Positions 33,850 through 44,770 are shown, numbered from the stretch's first letter. The stretch: 64,000 bases of DNA from Sepioteuthis lessoniana (GCA_963585895.1 OY757939.1:33053246-33117245), one strand, 5' to 3'. The notes: generated by a model not told the origin, from the letters alone. A program made the numbers and translations.

Positions 33850-34380
33850 GGGTCATTCAATAAAAGCGAATTTTTTGACTAAGGAGGGACCTATTTTATA
33901 TACAAGGGTCAATCAATAAATAAGAGAAGTTTTTTGACTGAGAAGGGACCTATTATATATACAAGGATCATTCAATAAAAAAGGGGAGATTTTTTGTGAG
34001 TGGTGGGGAAAGCAATTGGAATTGGTTTATCATGAAATTATTTGTTTTGAATCTTCCCAAGCTAAGGGAGGTGTATAATCAACCAGACTGTTTCAGGTTT
34101 GAACAGAGGTTGGTCATCAAAGTTTTGGTGGTTGAGAAGAGCAAGCCATGGGAAATTTATAGAAGAATATTTAATGTGCATGGAGAAGCATGTTTTAGTA
34201 AAAAATCTTTAAAAATGGGAGAAACATTGGTTTGTCACTATGAGCCCAAGTTGAAAAGACAGTCCATGGAGTGGAAACTAACTCTTCAGTTAAAAAGTTC
34301 TGTGTACAGCAGTCAGTAAAGAAGGTCATGCTGACAGTCTACTGGGATTTGAAAGTTATAAGATATTAAGTATTCCTATC
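33850..34380 (+). mobile_element. Second mariner-type family, internally deleted copy with repeated end
   Basis: The left end is three tandem copies (33850, 33906, 33965) of a terminal-repeat block GGGTCATTCAATAAA plus TTTTTTGACT and AGGGACCTATT. An open frame from 33996 follows with EQRLVIKVLVVEKSKPWEIY and VHGEACFSKK (helix-turn-helix part). It jumps to CHYEPKLKRQSMEWKLT, which lies just after the first catalytic motif in full mariners. A frameshift at about 34290 leads to KFCVQQSVKKVMLTVYWD. The stretch between, including most of the DNA-binding domain, is missing, as in the copy at 17150. It cannot encode an active enzyme. Confidence 0.82.
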
Positions 34381-34555
34381 TAATATAAATAATTTGCATA
34401 GAGTTGTATAGTGTGAAGTATTATCTAAAACTAATGATATGCATACAGATCTATTTGAATCATCAGAGTGAACCTGAGAGTAATGGCAATGATGGGTGAC
34501 ACTACATGCCCAAGTTCCATCATGGGAGAGTTTAGTTTCATATTCAGGTCACACT
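34375..34555 (-). repeat. Type D repeat fragment
   Basis: It contains AGTATTCCTATCTAATATAA, CAGAGTGAACCTGAGAGTAA and TGGCAATGATGGGTGACAC, with a shortened end. Confidence 0.68.
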
Positions 34556-34559
34556 GACT

Positions 34560-35170
34560 TATTGATTACAGTTAAGAGGAATATATAAATTGTTATTTGC
34601 AGTAGTTTAGAGAGGGGAGCATTTAAGAGAGAGAGAGAGAGGGTGCATATGCATCCAGAAGATAATGATAAAAGTTGTTGGTAAGCAGTATAAAACAGAA
34701 CTCTAGATAATGGGAATGGAAAATCTAACAAAAAATTCCAGAGTGAAGAGAGAGAGAGTGAGAGAGAAAGAGAAAGATAATTGTTCTGGCATCACCCAAG
34801 GTGGATAGATTGCTAATTATTCTGGTAAAAGCTAGTGACATTTGGAAATCAACCTCAAGAGTTGCATCGAGCGGCTGTTGGTGTCTTTCAGTATGGTGGA
34901 TGAAGACAATGAAGTTCGGCCATCAGGAACACAGGCAATTCAAAGAGTAGAAAAAGGATAGATGAGAGAGAGAGAGAGAGAAAAAAGAGTTTAGTAAAGG
35001 AATCGATAAAATAAATTAAATCAAGAAGATAATCGTGAAATTAAGAAGAGTAAGGTATGAGGGAGCCTAAACAAAAGGGTGAAGTTGAAGAGAAGTGTTA
35101 AAGAAAATTGGATTTTAGTTTAGAGAAAAGGTAAAGAAAGAGGAAGAAGTTGATAAAAAATTGAGGCGGA
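34560..35170. other. Purine-rich lead-in to the minisatellite; no gene seen
   Basis: Short GA runs lie at 34626-34642, 34749-34775 and 34963-34982. Bases 34800-34950 are unique and unassigned. Confidence 0.55.
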
Positions 35171-36497
35171 GAAGAGAAAAGCAAAGAAGTCGAAGTAAAA
35201 AAGAGAGAAAGGCAAAGAAGTCGAAGTAAAAAAGAGAGAAAGGCAAAGAAGTCGAAGTAAAAAAGAGAGAAAGGCAAAGAAGTCGAAGTAAAAAAGAGAG
35301 AAAGGCAAAGAAGTCGAAGTAAAAAAGAGAGAAAGGCAAAGAAGTCGAAGTAAAAAAGAGAGAAAGGCAAAGAAGTCGAAGTAAAAAAGAGAGAAAGGCA
35401 AAGAAGTCGAAGTAAAAAAGAGAGAAAGGCAAAGAAGTCGAAGTAAAAAAGAGAGAAAGGCAAAGAAGTCGAAGTAAAAAAGAGAGAAAGGCAAAGAAGT
35501 CGAAGTAAAAAAGAGAGAAAGGCAAAGAAGTCGAAGTAAAAAAGAGAGAAAGGCAAAGAAGTCGAAGTAAAAAAGAGAGAAAGGCAAAGAAGTCGAAGTA
35601 AAAAAGAGAGAAAGGCAAAGAAGTCGAAGTAAAAAAGAGAGAAAGGCAAAGAAGTCGAAGTAAAAAAGAGAGAAAGGCAAAGAAGTCGAAGTAAAAAAGA
35701 GAGAAAGGCAAAGAAGTCGAAGTAAAAAAGAGAGAAAGGCAAAGAAGTCGAAGTAAAAAAGAGAGAAAGGCAAAGAAGTCGAAGTAAAAAAGAGAGAAAG
35801 GCAAAGAAGTCGAAGTAAAAAAGAGAGAAAGGCAAAGAAGTCGAAGTAAAAAAGAGAGAAAGGCAAAGAAGTCGAAGTAAAAAAGAGAGAAAGGCAAAGA
35901 AGTCGAAGTAAAAAAGAGAGAAAGGCAAAGAAGTCGAAGTAAAAAAGAGAGAAAGTCGAAGTAAAAAAGAGAGAAAGGCAAAGAAGTCGAAGTAAAAAAA
36001 GAGAGAAAGGCAAAGAAGTCGAAGTAAAAAAAGAGAGAAAGGCAAAGAAGTCGAAGTAAAAAAAGAGAGAAAGGCAAAGAAGTCGAAGTAAAAAAAGAGA
36101 GAAAGGCAAAGAAGTCGAAGTAAAAAAGAGAGAAAGGCAAAGAAGTCGAAGTAAAAAAGAGAGAAAGGCAAAGAAGTCGAAGTAAAAAAGAGAGAAAGGC
36201 AAAGAAGTCGAAGTAAAAAAGAGAGAAAGGCAAAGAAGTCGAAGTAAAAAAGAGAGAAAGGCAAAGAAGTCGAAGTAAAAAAGAGAGAAAGGCAAAGAAG
36301 TCGAAGTAAAAAAGAGAGAAAGGCAAAGAAGTCGAAGTAAAAAAGAGAGAAAGGCAAAGAAGTTGAAGGAAAAAGAGAGAAAGGCAAAGAAGTCGAAGTA
36401 AAAAAGAGAGAAAGGCAAAGAAGTTGAAGGAAAAAGAGAGAAAGGCAAAGAAGTCGAAGTAAAAAAGAGAGAAAGGCAAAGAAGTCGAAGGAAAAGC
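35171..36497. repeat. 31-bp minisatellite, about 42 units
   Basis: The unit contains GTCGAAGTAAAAAAGAGAGA followed by AAGGCAAAGAA. Most units are identical. Exceptions are one 22-bp unit near 35955 lacking GGCAAAGAA, four consecutive 32-bp units with seven A between about 35990 and 36105, and two GTTGAAGGAAAAAGAG variants near the right end. Because 31 is not a multiple of three and the unit has no stop in any minus frame, all three minus frames are open for over 400 codons with a 31-residue period (LPFSLFYFDFFAFLSF and so on). That is an arithmetic effect and not a gene. Confidence 0.97.
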
Positions 36498-36499
36498 AG

Positions 36500-37205
36500 A
36501 AATGTGGGATGTGGAGATTCAAATAAGAAAAAAGTAAGTTGGCAAAGAAGAAAAAAAAAGATCCCTCAAAAACAGTAACAGGAAGGAGAGTAAAAAGGAA
36601 GACAAAAAAACAAAACCCCCCAAAAAACAATAGGTTTCACATTAACTGATGTCTCTAATGTTTCTTTTTCTTGAAGAATTATCTAGTGCTAGGAAAACTG
36701 GTCAGAGAGAGAGAGAGAGAGAGAGAAAGAAAGAGAAGGGGAGAGAGAAGGAGGGAGAGAGAGGATTGAGAATGCTTTTAAATGAGGGAGGAGGAGAAGG
36801 AGATTGTATTTCCCTCAAGAAAAGGAATCTTCACACCACTCCGCAAGCTCATTCTTTGCCAATTTTGCTATGGTGCCTCTCCTATCTTTTATAATTTTAA
36901 TAGTTGTTGAACATTTTATTAATTGTGTGATAATACATTTGCTTCAGGCTGCAGAGAGGGAGAGAGAGTGTCATAGCATCGGTAAAACATTAAATGAATT
37001 CAGGCAAACATCAAGTTAATCACGTTAAGAGAAATTTAGTTATTCCATACAAACACAAAACTAGAGTCACTGACAATGGTTAAAAAAAAAATTAAAAAAA
37101 AAAAAAAAAATATTGAGGGGAAAAAAAGAAAAAAAAAAGAGTACCACATTAAAAAAAGGAAAAAAGAAAAAAGGTTAGGGTGGAAGAAAAGTAAAGAAGA
37201 AAACA
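36500..37205. other. Purine-rich and A-rich sequence; no gene seen
   Basis: (GA)n-like tracts lie at 36703-36770 and A-runs at 37082-37135. Bases 36800-37050 are non-repetitive and unassigned. Confidence 0.5.
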
Positions 37206-37213
37206 TAAAAAGT

Positions 37214-37442
37214 GAGAGGGAGTCCCTGTGGCATAACTGCTAAAGTGCTGGACTGCAGTTTCAAAGTAAGGCCGTTCAAACCCCACTCAGACTATAACTT
37301 TCATTTTGCACAAATACCCTTGGGAAAGGTATGAACTCCCTTCTCTCTCTTAGCTATGGGTTAAATGGTGTCATTGCTGCTGTTCTACTAGAATGGCTTT
37401 GGCATTAAATAACCCGCAAAGGTTGATATACCATTAAACCAA
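37214..37442 (+). mobile_element. Type C tRNA-like SINE
   Basis: It contains GAGTCCCTGTGGCATAACTG, TAAAGTGCTGGACTGCAG, CCTTGGGAAAGGTATGAACT, TTTGGCATTAAATAACCCGC and GTTGATATACCATTAAAC. Confidence 0.87.
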
Positions 37443-37582
37443 CCAAGAAAAAAGTGGAAGTGCTTTTCAATTTCTTTTTAAAAGAAAGAAAAAAAAAAGC
37501 CTAACTAAATTTTAAAACATCTATTTCAATTGATGGTATTCTATTTACTTTCTTGTTGGAGTAAGGCAAAAGTAAGAAGGCA

Positions 37583-37659
<77 letters not shown>

Positions 37660-37728
37660 AGACTGCACTATTACTTCTGTCCCATTTTGTATTTTTTTAA
37701 AACACTGCTGAAAAAAAAAAAAAAAAAG

Positions 37729-37763
<35 letters not shown>
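37583..37763. repeat. Two long (TA)n microsatellites with a short spacer
   Basis: About 36 TA units at 37583-37653 end in CACACA. A poly-A run and a second (TA)n follow at 37730-37763. Confidence 0.95.
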
Positions 37764-37766
<3 letters not shown>

Positions 37767-38159
37767 CTTTTTTTAAAGCAGAAACAAATATGATTGGCCT
37801 TTGACATCAGCAAATGCAATTTAACTTTCGGCAACTTTGGATATCTTCGAGTCAATCAGAAAAAATTAGCTGAAATGGAAATGTATGGTATCTAAAAGAA
37901 TGGTTCCTGATGCTAATGGAAGTATCCCCCAAGCATTATAAGAACAAAGTGATGATGGCAATGATAGTGTTGTACACAAATGGACACAAAAGGCAGATGC
38001 AGTGGCTTGCAGTTTTTGCAAATCAGTGAATTGACAGTAAAAGTAATTACTAATAAAAGAAAAACAAACAATATTGTAAATATCTGGACTAGCACTCTAA
38101 ATACCTCCCCTAAAAATTGCAGCAATAAGGAATAGACAAAACAGTACAATACAGGAACA

Positions 38160-38280
38160 TTAGTTATTTACAAAGCTTAGTTGTGGCTCAAGGCCGGAAG
38201 TATAGGGCACCCAGTGAGAATAGAACCCATATATAAATGGTCTGCTATTCCAGCTTGCTAAACAAGTAAGGTGTCCAACA
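38160..38280 (-). mobile_element. Type F tRNA-like SINE
   Basis: GTTGTGGCTCAAGGCCGGAA, GTATAGGGCACCCAGTGAGA, ATAGAACCCATATATAAATG, GGTCTGCTATTCCAGCTTGC and TAAGGTGTCC match the copies at 43080 and 61925. Confidence 0.78.
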
Positions 38281-38399
38281 TTATAAGTTAATACTGGAGT
38301 TTGATAGGCTTTTTCTTTTTTAAAGCAATTTGGGCCTGTGTGAGAATATGTATCAATTTTAGAAAAAGTTATTTTTTTTTTTATTCAATTATTTATTCT

Positions 38400-38730
38400 A
38401 CATACAGGTGTCTTCAGAAAGTGTCAAAAGTGAAGCTGTATTTACCAACAATGAAATGTTAATCTTTTTCACAATAGCCCAATCTCTCCACTGCCACCGT
38501 TGGCATTCAACACAAAGGATTTATTCCAGAGGGTTTTCCACTTTTGATATGGTGCGAAGATAGATGCACAGCTGGATTTCTTATGATGTCCTCCATGTCC
38601 TCAAACATTACACTTAAGAACTTTTCAATTCAGGAAACAAGAAAAAACCATAGAGACCTTGGTCTGGTAAGTATGGAATGTGCTATAGTTGAACCATCCA
38701 GTGTTTTACCGAAAAATATTTTGTGGAAAA
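38400..38730 (-). mobile_element. Possible mariner-type transposase 3' remnant
   Basis: Broken minus frames give FEDMEDII-like and KWKTLWNKSFVLNA-like sequence in an order resembling the C-terminal end of mariner transposases (E-D-I-E-D motif, then a W-x-x-C/S region). An end block ACAGGTGTCTTCAGAAAGTG lies near 38404. The match is weak. Confidence 0.35.
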
Positions 38731-38849
38731 ATATCAAAACTGGCTTATATATATATATATATATAAAAACTGGTCTAATAGGCTCTACATACATATTGAG
38801 CATTTTTTAAATATCTATTGTATTGCAACTTTAAAAATTTTTTTCTACC

Positions 38850-39130
38850 GAGTCAATTACTTATAGTGGCATAACAGTAAGAGTGTTTTCCAATGGCCTG
38901 AGAGACCAGGGTTCAATCCCAGGTTGGGTCATACTAACAAAAAAGAAAAGCAAATTGAGGCATCCAGTACCTTTAACACTCAGTATTAAAAAGGTACAGA
39001 TCAAGAGTAAGTAGAGCAATCCAGGGAAAGCAGTTGTACCCCCTCTACACCTCAGTGTAGTAGCTATTGAAAAGGGAGCGTTTGGGTCTCCCTCAACTAT
39101 AGTTGGCCAATTTAACTTATAAATATATAA
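38850..39130 (+). mobile_element. Type E tRNA-like SINE
   Basis: A-box TGGCATAACAG and B-box GGTTCAATCCC both fit the pol III consensus. The body has TTGGGTCATACTAACAAAAA, CATCCAGTACCTTTAACACT, CCCCTCTACACCTCAGTGTA and GGTCTCCCTCAACTATAGTT. A type C SINE begins at once after it. Confidence 0.86.
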
Positions 39131-39134
39131 GTCT

Positions 39135-39345
39135 CCAAGGTGTAGTGGCTGCATGCTGGACTGTGACACTGTAGTAAGTTAATTTAAACTTCAGTTGTGC
39201 TGTTATGTTCTCCTTTGGATCAAAACTCGTGAAAAGTATAAACCATCTTATTCTCTCTATGTGTGAAATAGTACCACTACCAGTCTTCTGGTTTTGGCCT
39301 TAAATAACTTACAAAGTTGATATGTCATTAAACAAAGAAACCAAA
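39135..39345 (+). mobile_element. Type C tRNA-like SINE, diverged
   Basis: It contains CTCCAAGGTGTAGTGGCTGC, CATGCTGGACTGTGACACTG, GAAATAGTACCACTACCAGT, TTTGGCCTTAAATAACTTAC and GTTGATATGTCATTAAAC. A (TA)n run follows at 39348-39371. Confidence 0.8.
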
Positions 39346-39638
39346 CCATATATATATATATATATATATATTCACACTGGCATTGATTCATCTTGACACA
39401 AATACTTTTATTATAAGTTGCTCAGCTGTTCATTTGCATTCATTTAAATCTTAAAAAAAATTTTTTTATTTAAAAAGGTTCTGTCTTGGAACTTTTTTTT
39501 TTTTTAAATTTTTTAATCATGCTTATCAATGCAATCTTCCAGAAAATACTGTGTGTGCAGTCATTTTAAAATATATAGTGTTGAGTCTCAACAAGAAGAG
39601 ATGAGTGCAGTGTATCTCAAGCAGTTACTTTTCAGAAG

Positions 39639-39649
39639 TGTGTGCGTGT

Positions 39650-39712
<63 letters not shown>

Positions 39713-39732
39713 GATAGATAGAGAGAGAGTAT
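39639..39732. repeat. Compound (GT)n(AT)n(GATA)n(GA)n microsatellite
   Basis: About 27 GT units are followed by AT, GATA and GA units. Confidence 0.94.
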
Positions 39733-39829
39733 AAAAGGGAGAAAAAATAGTTTAGAATTTTTTTTATATTAGTTTTAAATGAAAGTCAATTGCATAAAGT
39801 TACTTCTAAGACCTGAAAAGTACAAGACC

Positions 39830-40577
39830 AGTCAGCTGTATGAGGCCGTAGAATACACAGACTGCATCTGCAGAGGAGTAAGACCATCAACCCAAGCATC
39901 CTGGGGCTTTGAGGAATGTAGAGTACCTTTTCATTTATAATCCTAGATCCACTCAAACCTGGAGTGGTATCTGTCAGGGTCCCATTTATGGGTCAAATAA
40001 AACTCATCATCTAACTGTGTGTAAACAAATGACTGACATTGAATTGAATTATTAGTATTATGTAGCAGAGCTTGAAACTATTGGTGTGCAAATTAATAAA
40101 TTAAGTTGATTAGAATAATGAATGTAAGCAATACATTTAGTGTCTTGAGTAGGACATTAAACTGCATCTGAAGGTGAGGTTTGAGTCTTGGAGTTTGGGG
40201 AATGTGAGGTACTCCTTTGTTACCATTACTTTCAGGTCTACTCTAGCCTGGAGTGTGTAATACCTGTTAAGGTCTCATCTATGGATCAAATAGAACTGTT
40301 CTATCTTTTACTAAGGATTTTTGTTAATGTATAGAATTATTAAATAGCAATACTTAAAACCCTTTAACTGCGTGAAAACAAATGATTGATATTAAATAGA
40401 AGTATTAGTGTTGGATAATAACAACTGAAATTATTTAACTGTGTGCAAACAAATGAGTTCTGGCTAATGTAAAAATAATGTTACTTAGAAACTATTAACT
40501 TACAAATCATTACACACACAAACGTAAACAATATTTGGCATTAAATAACCTACAGGGGTTGATATGCCATAAAATAC
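39830..40577 (+). repeat. Type D repeat, longest copy with internal duplication
   Basis: It begins CAGTCAGCTGTATGAGGCCG and shows the full order once (CTGCATCTGCAGAGGAGTAA, AACCTGGAGTGGTATCTGTC, CAGGGTCCCATTTATGGGTC). It then repeats the middle part from about 40143 (AAACTGCATCTGAAGGTGAG, CTAGCCTGGAGTGTGTAATA, AGGTCTCATCTATGGATCAA). Several AACTGTGTGCAAACAAATGA blocks follow. It ends with TTTGGCATTAAATAACCTAC and GTTGATATGCCATAAA. Confidence 0.83.
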
Positions 40578-40984
40578 AAACAAGACACATAGTTTAGTTT
40601 AGTTTATCTGTGATTAATACAAATCCCAAGGACAAAGTTGAGGTAGTTACAGCATTAATAATATATAGATGTTGGTATTTTAGATATTATTATTGGTTTA
40701 ATATCTTTTGTTCAATTATTTATTTGTATGATTCATTTAGAGATAATTTTATCTCTTATTAAAATACTATAAATTTCATGTATAATATCTCCTCTAAACT
40801 AAGTATTAATTTTATTGTGGACTTTGTCCTCATCTTGGTAGTTTTTCTCACTACTTGGCCAAATTTCACCTCACACCATCTTCAGGTGATTACGACCTCA
40901 GATAGGAATGCTGAGTCTTGTAACTGTATCCCCAGTAATTACTGCCTTCCATGGTTGTTGTCTATCGTTTCCTCTAAACTAGGT

Positions 40985-41165
40985 TTGGTTTGGGTAGGTT
41001 GGGTTAAATCGCATATCAACCATTTTAGGTTATTCAATGCCAAATCCTATTAATATATAGTAAACATATGATTTGTAAATATTTTGTAGTAAACATTTTT
41101 AAATGAGCCTAAGCTCATTTTATTTAATTTTTTTTTGCACACAGTTAAATGGTTTCAAGTATTTC
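40985..41165 (-). repeat. Type D repeat, tail part
   Basis: ATCGCATATCAACCATTTTA, GGTTATTCAATGCCAAATCC and GCACACAGTTAAATGGTTTC are present; it runs into the 41-bp minisatellite. Confidence 0.72.
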
Positions 41166-41194
41166 TATTTACTACCAAATATAAAACAAATACG

Positions 41195-41430
41195 TGGCCG
41201 GAAATATGGTGACCTATGTGGCCAGAAGTATGGTGATATTCTGAATATAGTGACATGTGGCCGGAAATAGGGTGACATTCTGAATATAGTGACACACGTG
41301 GCCAGAAGTATGGTGACATTCTGAATATGATGACACACATGGCCGAAAAAATGGTGACATTCTGAATATGGTGACACATGTGGCCAAAAATATGGTGACA
41401 TTCTGAATATGGTGATACATGGCCAAATAA
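41195..41430. repeat. 41-bp minisatellite, about 5.5 units
   Basis: Units contain GGTGACATTCTGAATAT(A/G)G then TGACACA-TGTGGCC(A/G)GAAATA, with spacings of 39, 41, 41 and 41 bases between GGTGA(C/T)ATT at 41232, 41271, 41312, 41353 and 41394. Each unit looks like two related halves sharing ATGGTGACA. Three overlapping minus open frames here are artefacts. Confidence 0.92.
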
Positions 41431-41634
41431 AAAAGTTACTATTAAGTTTTTATGTTTAATACACACCTCAAAGTTTTAAACATAAAAATAAGAATGCTTC
41501 GTATTATACACGAATAATTACAATAAGTAAAAATCAATCTCATTTTCAGACCACTTGGCCACTAGGGTGATGAAACCTAGAATCTTATTTAGAGAAATCA
41601 TCACAAAATGTCTTTCCAAATTTATTTATTGATT

Positions 41635-41800
41635 TTAATGGTATCTAGAGGTTAGGAAATCACGTTCATATATACATTTTTGGTTTCATAATACCCCACC
41701 ACCGCTTGGCCTAAAGATAGGACTCTAATTAGTACTGTGAGAGCTAGGGGTCAGCATGAACCTGGCTTTTCCTAACCAGAGGCAGCAGACAGAGAAATAT
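41635..41800 (-). repeat. Possible type D repeat, variant and diverged
   Basis: It contains AGGTTAGGAAATCACGTTCA, AGATAGGACTCTAATTAGTA and CTAGGGGTCAGCATGAACCTG (split), resembling the variant at 21500-21680. Confidence 0.5.
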
Positions 41801-42332
41801 CCAAAGAAATTGACAAGTTCCAAGCACTGTAATGCTAGAGATATAATCTACTTTCAATTAAAATGCAATACCTTATACTACAAGGTTCAAACTGAAAACA
41901 TCTAGCACAGTGTATTTTTTTTTGAGAAATTTGTCTATTTTAAAATAGTCGTAGTTAAGAGAGAAAACAAAAAACAAAAAAATGAACAAATTCCATGAAT
42001 TTAAAATTTGTTAACTGAGCTTAACAGTAATCCTGGTACTTTCTCCAAGTTGCAGTAAAAATAAATAAACTGGTTGAATTTTGAAGATAACTTGAGAATT
42101 AACTTGTCAAATATTGAATCTGACATTTCAAATCTTGTAGCAGAGAAATAACATCTATTGAACATTTATGGGAAAACAATTATTATACTAAGTTCAGAAT
42201 CATATATTAAGATTTCAATAATTGCAACCTATTTAAGAAAAAGAAAAAAGTTTGATGTAATTGGTAGTAATGGTTGGAATGAAGGTTTCAGAAAGTTTAG
42301 ATGTCTGAGTCAGCACAACTGTTTTTAAATTT

Positions 42333-42335
<3 letters not shown>

Positions 42336-42413
<78 letters not shown>
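42336..42413. repeat. (TA)n microsatellite
   Basis: About 39 uninterrupted TA units. The flanks 41800-42330 and 42415-42585 hold nothing recognisable. Confidence 0.95.
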
Positions 42414-42415
<2 letters not shown>

Positions 42416-42584
42416 AGTATAAAATTAAAAATGTGTTTATCCTTTAAGTGACTGTTTTCAGGACAAGTTTAAAGCATCAAATTGCAAATAAGCTTAAATA
42501 TTGCTTTTGTCTCAATTTCAATTAGATAGTTGTCTAATTATTTTGAGTAGTGCTAGGATGATACTAAATTATTCTGAGAGAGAT

Positions 42585-42783
42585 TCCCTGCAGCTTAGTA
42601 GCTGAAGTGTGGGATTCCAGTTGTGCTATTATATTTATTTTTGGAATAATACCCTTGGGAAAGGTAGGAATCCCCTTAACCCTCCAGCAATGGATAGTAC
42701 CACTACTGTTCTTCTACAAGTATGACTTTAGCATCAAATAACCCAAGGGTTGACATGCCATTAAACAAAGAAACCAAACCAAG
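42585..42783 (+). mobile_element. Type C tRNA-like SINE
   Basis: It contains GATTCCCTGCAGCTTAGTAG, CCTTGGGAAAGGTAGGAATC, GGATAGTACCACTACTGTTC, AGCATCAAATAACCCAAGGG and TTGACATGCCATTAAACAA. Confidence 0.8.
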
Positions 42784-42834
42784 TTATTCAGTTTCAAGTC
42801 TCAAGTTCAATGCCCTTTTGTATGTATTGACCCA

Positions 42835-43075
42835 ATATCACAAGTAGGATGTGACAAGGTCATTTTTCAAGTGAAGTGTAGCTGGTTTTCATTCTCTTAG
42901 ACTGGTTGCCATACAAAGGTTAAGGAGCCTAGTCTGCATCACTATTTAACATTAGTTAAGAGAAGACATGGATTTAGGCCTTTTCTAGGCACATCAGCAT
43001 GAAAGATTATTTCAACTTGGATTTGAAGCTGGGTCCATTTCTAAGATGATAACCATCATGCTAATGAACATCCTG
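42835..43075 (-). mobile_element. Type A tRNA-like SINE
   Basis: Inverted blocks: AGGATGTGACAAGGTCATTT, CTCTTAGACTGGTTGCCATA, GGAGCCTAGTCTGCATCACT and TTGGATTTGAAGCTGGGTCC (inverted B-box). Confidence 0.8.
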
Positions 43076-43079
43076 TATT

Positions 43080-43200
43080 CATTTTTTGTAGTCATTTATT
43101 GTGCTTTGCTGTGGCACAAGGCCTGAAGTATGGGGCATCCAGTAAGAATTGAACTCACGATCAATGGTCAGCTAATATTGCATCACGTGAGGTGCCCATA
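43080..43200 (-). mobile_element. Type F tRNA-like SINE
   Basis: GCTGTGGCACAAGGCCTGAA, GTATGGGGCATCCAGTAAGA, ATTGAACTCACGATCAATGG, TCAGCTAATATTGCATCACG and TGAGGTGCCCAT. It directly follows a type A SINE. Confidence 0.8.
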
Positions 43201-43879
43201 TTCTCTTTTTCTTTTAGTAGTATGACGATATATCTATCCCAATCCAAATTACATACAACCGCCATCCAATATCACAACATCTCAGTTCCTTAATTTTTCA
43301 ATTTTGTGTTAAAATATTAAAATATTCGTCATCAAAGAAATGTCAATAACATTTGAAAATAATAATGCATGCTGAATCAGTCAAGTAAGAATAATTCAAC
43401 TGATCAAATTTTTATTGTTGTGCATTAATCAGTCTAAATCTAAAAATAGGTGTCCATTTTTGTAGAAGTAACCCTAAGTTTTTAAAGCTTTGAAACTTTA
43501 AAAAATTCAAAAAGTCTTTGGGTGGGTGGGGGCTAGAATGAATGCTTTGAGAAATAAATAATTAAAATATATAATGAGCTAGAAAGAATTTTAAGGTAGG
43601 TAATATGATCCTTGCAATTTATATTTGCAGTATGAATAAACAAGGATTTTGTGTGCGTGTGTGGAGGCGGGTACAAACCTGTGTCAAGTAAACTTTTCTT
43701 TTTGAAAATTTTTGTTCTATGGAGGACATATCACAGATATTGGAAGTTTAGAAAGAGTTTCCCTGATTAGAGAAACATTTTGAAAGGCCGAAAAGAAAAA
43801 AGTGAGGGTTTTAGTTTCAGCCTATTTTGTGGAAAAGAGGAGGCTTAAAGGAAAAGTTTTTATCTGTTTGGTAGATCAT

Positions 43880-44070
43880 TTACTCAGGGGAAAGGAGGAG
43901 GAGAAAGAGAAGAAAAAAAAAGGAGGAGGAAGAGGAGGAGAAAGAGAAGGAAAACGATGGAGAGGAAAAGGTGAAAAGGAGGGAGAAAGTGAAGGAAAAA
44001 GATAAAGAGGAGAATAAGAAAAAACGAAAGAGGAAATGTGAGAGATAGAAAAAGGACAGAAAAATAAAGA
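43880..44070. repeat. Purine-rich GGA/GAAA tract
   Basis: On the + strand it is almost purely A and G, with AGGAGGAGGAAGAGG-like repeats. The hydrophobic open frames on the minus strand come from this bias. Bases 43200-43800 before it are unassigned AT-rich sequence. Confidence 0.85.
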
Positions 44071-44214
44071 GAATGAAGAGTAAAAGTGTAGAGATGTGGG
44101 AGGTAGTTCCATTTAAATGAAGATGAGGGTCGCATTCACTGAAGATGACAATAGACATGCTGCTGCTGCTAATAATAATAATGATAATAATAATGTCCAC
44201 TATATTATAACTAT

Positions 44215-44321
44215 GAAAGGCCCATAAGACAAACCCTCACCTGTCCCAGGCCAAACCCTGAACCTAAAGAATTTACCACTCTTCGTTCCCCCCTCCCCTG
44301 TGGCTAAACAGTTCCTCATCC

Positions 44322-44368
<47 letters not shown>

Positions 44369-44770
44369 AGAGATGGACCATTCAATAAATAGCTCGTAGA
44401 CAGGGAGCCTTAATCAAATGTTCACGCTTCACTCTTGCTGAATAGATGACTCTTATCGGATCAGCCAATTCTTCGCTAACAGGAACCTTGAGTACGGAAC
44501 CAGTCATGCGTGAGAAGATATGCTCTAAAGGCCATTTAAGGATGGAGAGGCTAAACTGACCCCGATAAATCACGGTCCTGATGGTGAATGGTAACGGTGT
44601 GTGAGGGTGAGGTAGGAAGGAGGGAGGGAGGAAAATAAATCAAGTGATAAACCAACAGAAATTTCTGTCTCCGTCTAAACAGATATCCCGAACCACCACC
44701 AAGACCCCCATGTTGCTCTAGGCTGATGAGAGAGACGTAGTGAGCGGGGGAGGGTAAAATAAGGACGGAA
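44215..44770. other. Non-repetitive CpG-retaining island with (GA)n
   Basis: It is interrupted by (GA)n at 44327-44361. Bases 44380-44760 contain about a dozen CpGs, far more than anything to the left. No repeat family or good open frame was recognised. It is a candidate regulatory region by composition only. Confidence 0.4.

Noticed and set aside
33996-34319. A 107-codon open frame that could be called a gene
   Set aside because: It is a mariner transposase remnant with a large internal deletion and a downstream frameshift.
35171-36497. CRISPR-like regular array
   Set aside because: The units are directly adjacent with no unique spacers, and the DNA is plainly eukaryotic.
35098-36630. A 510-codon minus-strand open frame and two overlapping frames of over 440 codons
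   Set aside because: They are the 31-bp minisatellite read in three frames; the period and composition follow from the repeat and there is no non-repeat domain.
41155-41466. Repeated His/Cys motifs suggestive of zinc fingers
   Set aside because: They are the 41-bp minisatellite read out of phase; Cys and His spacing does not follow a zinc-finger pattern.
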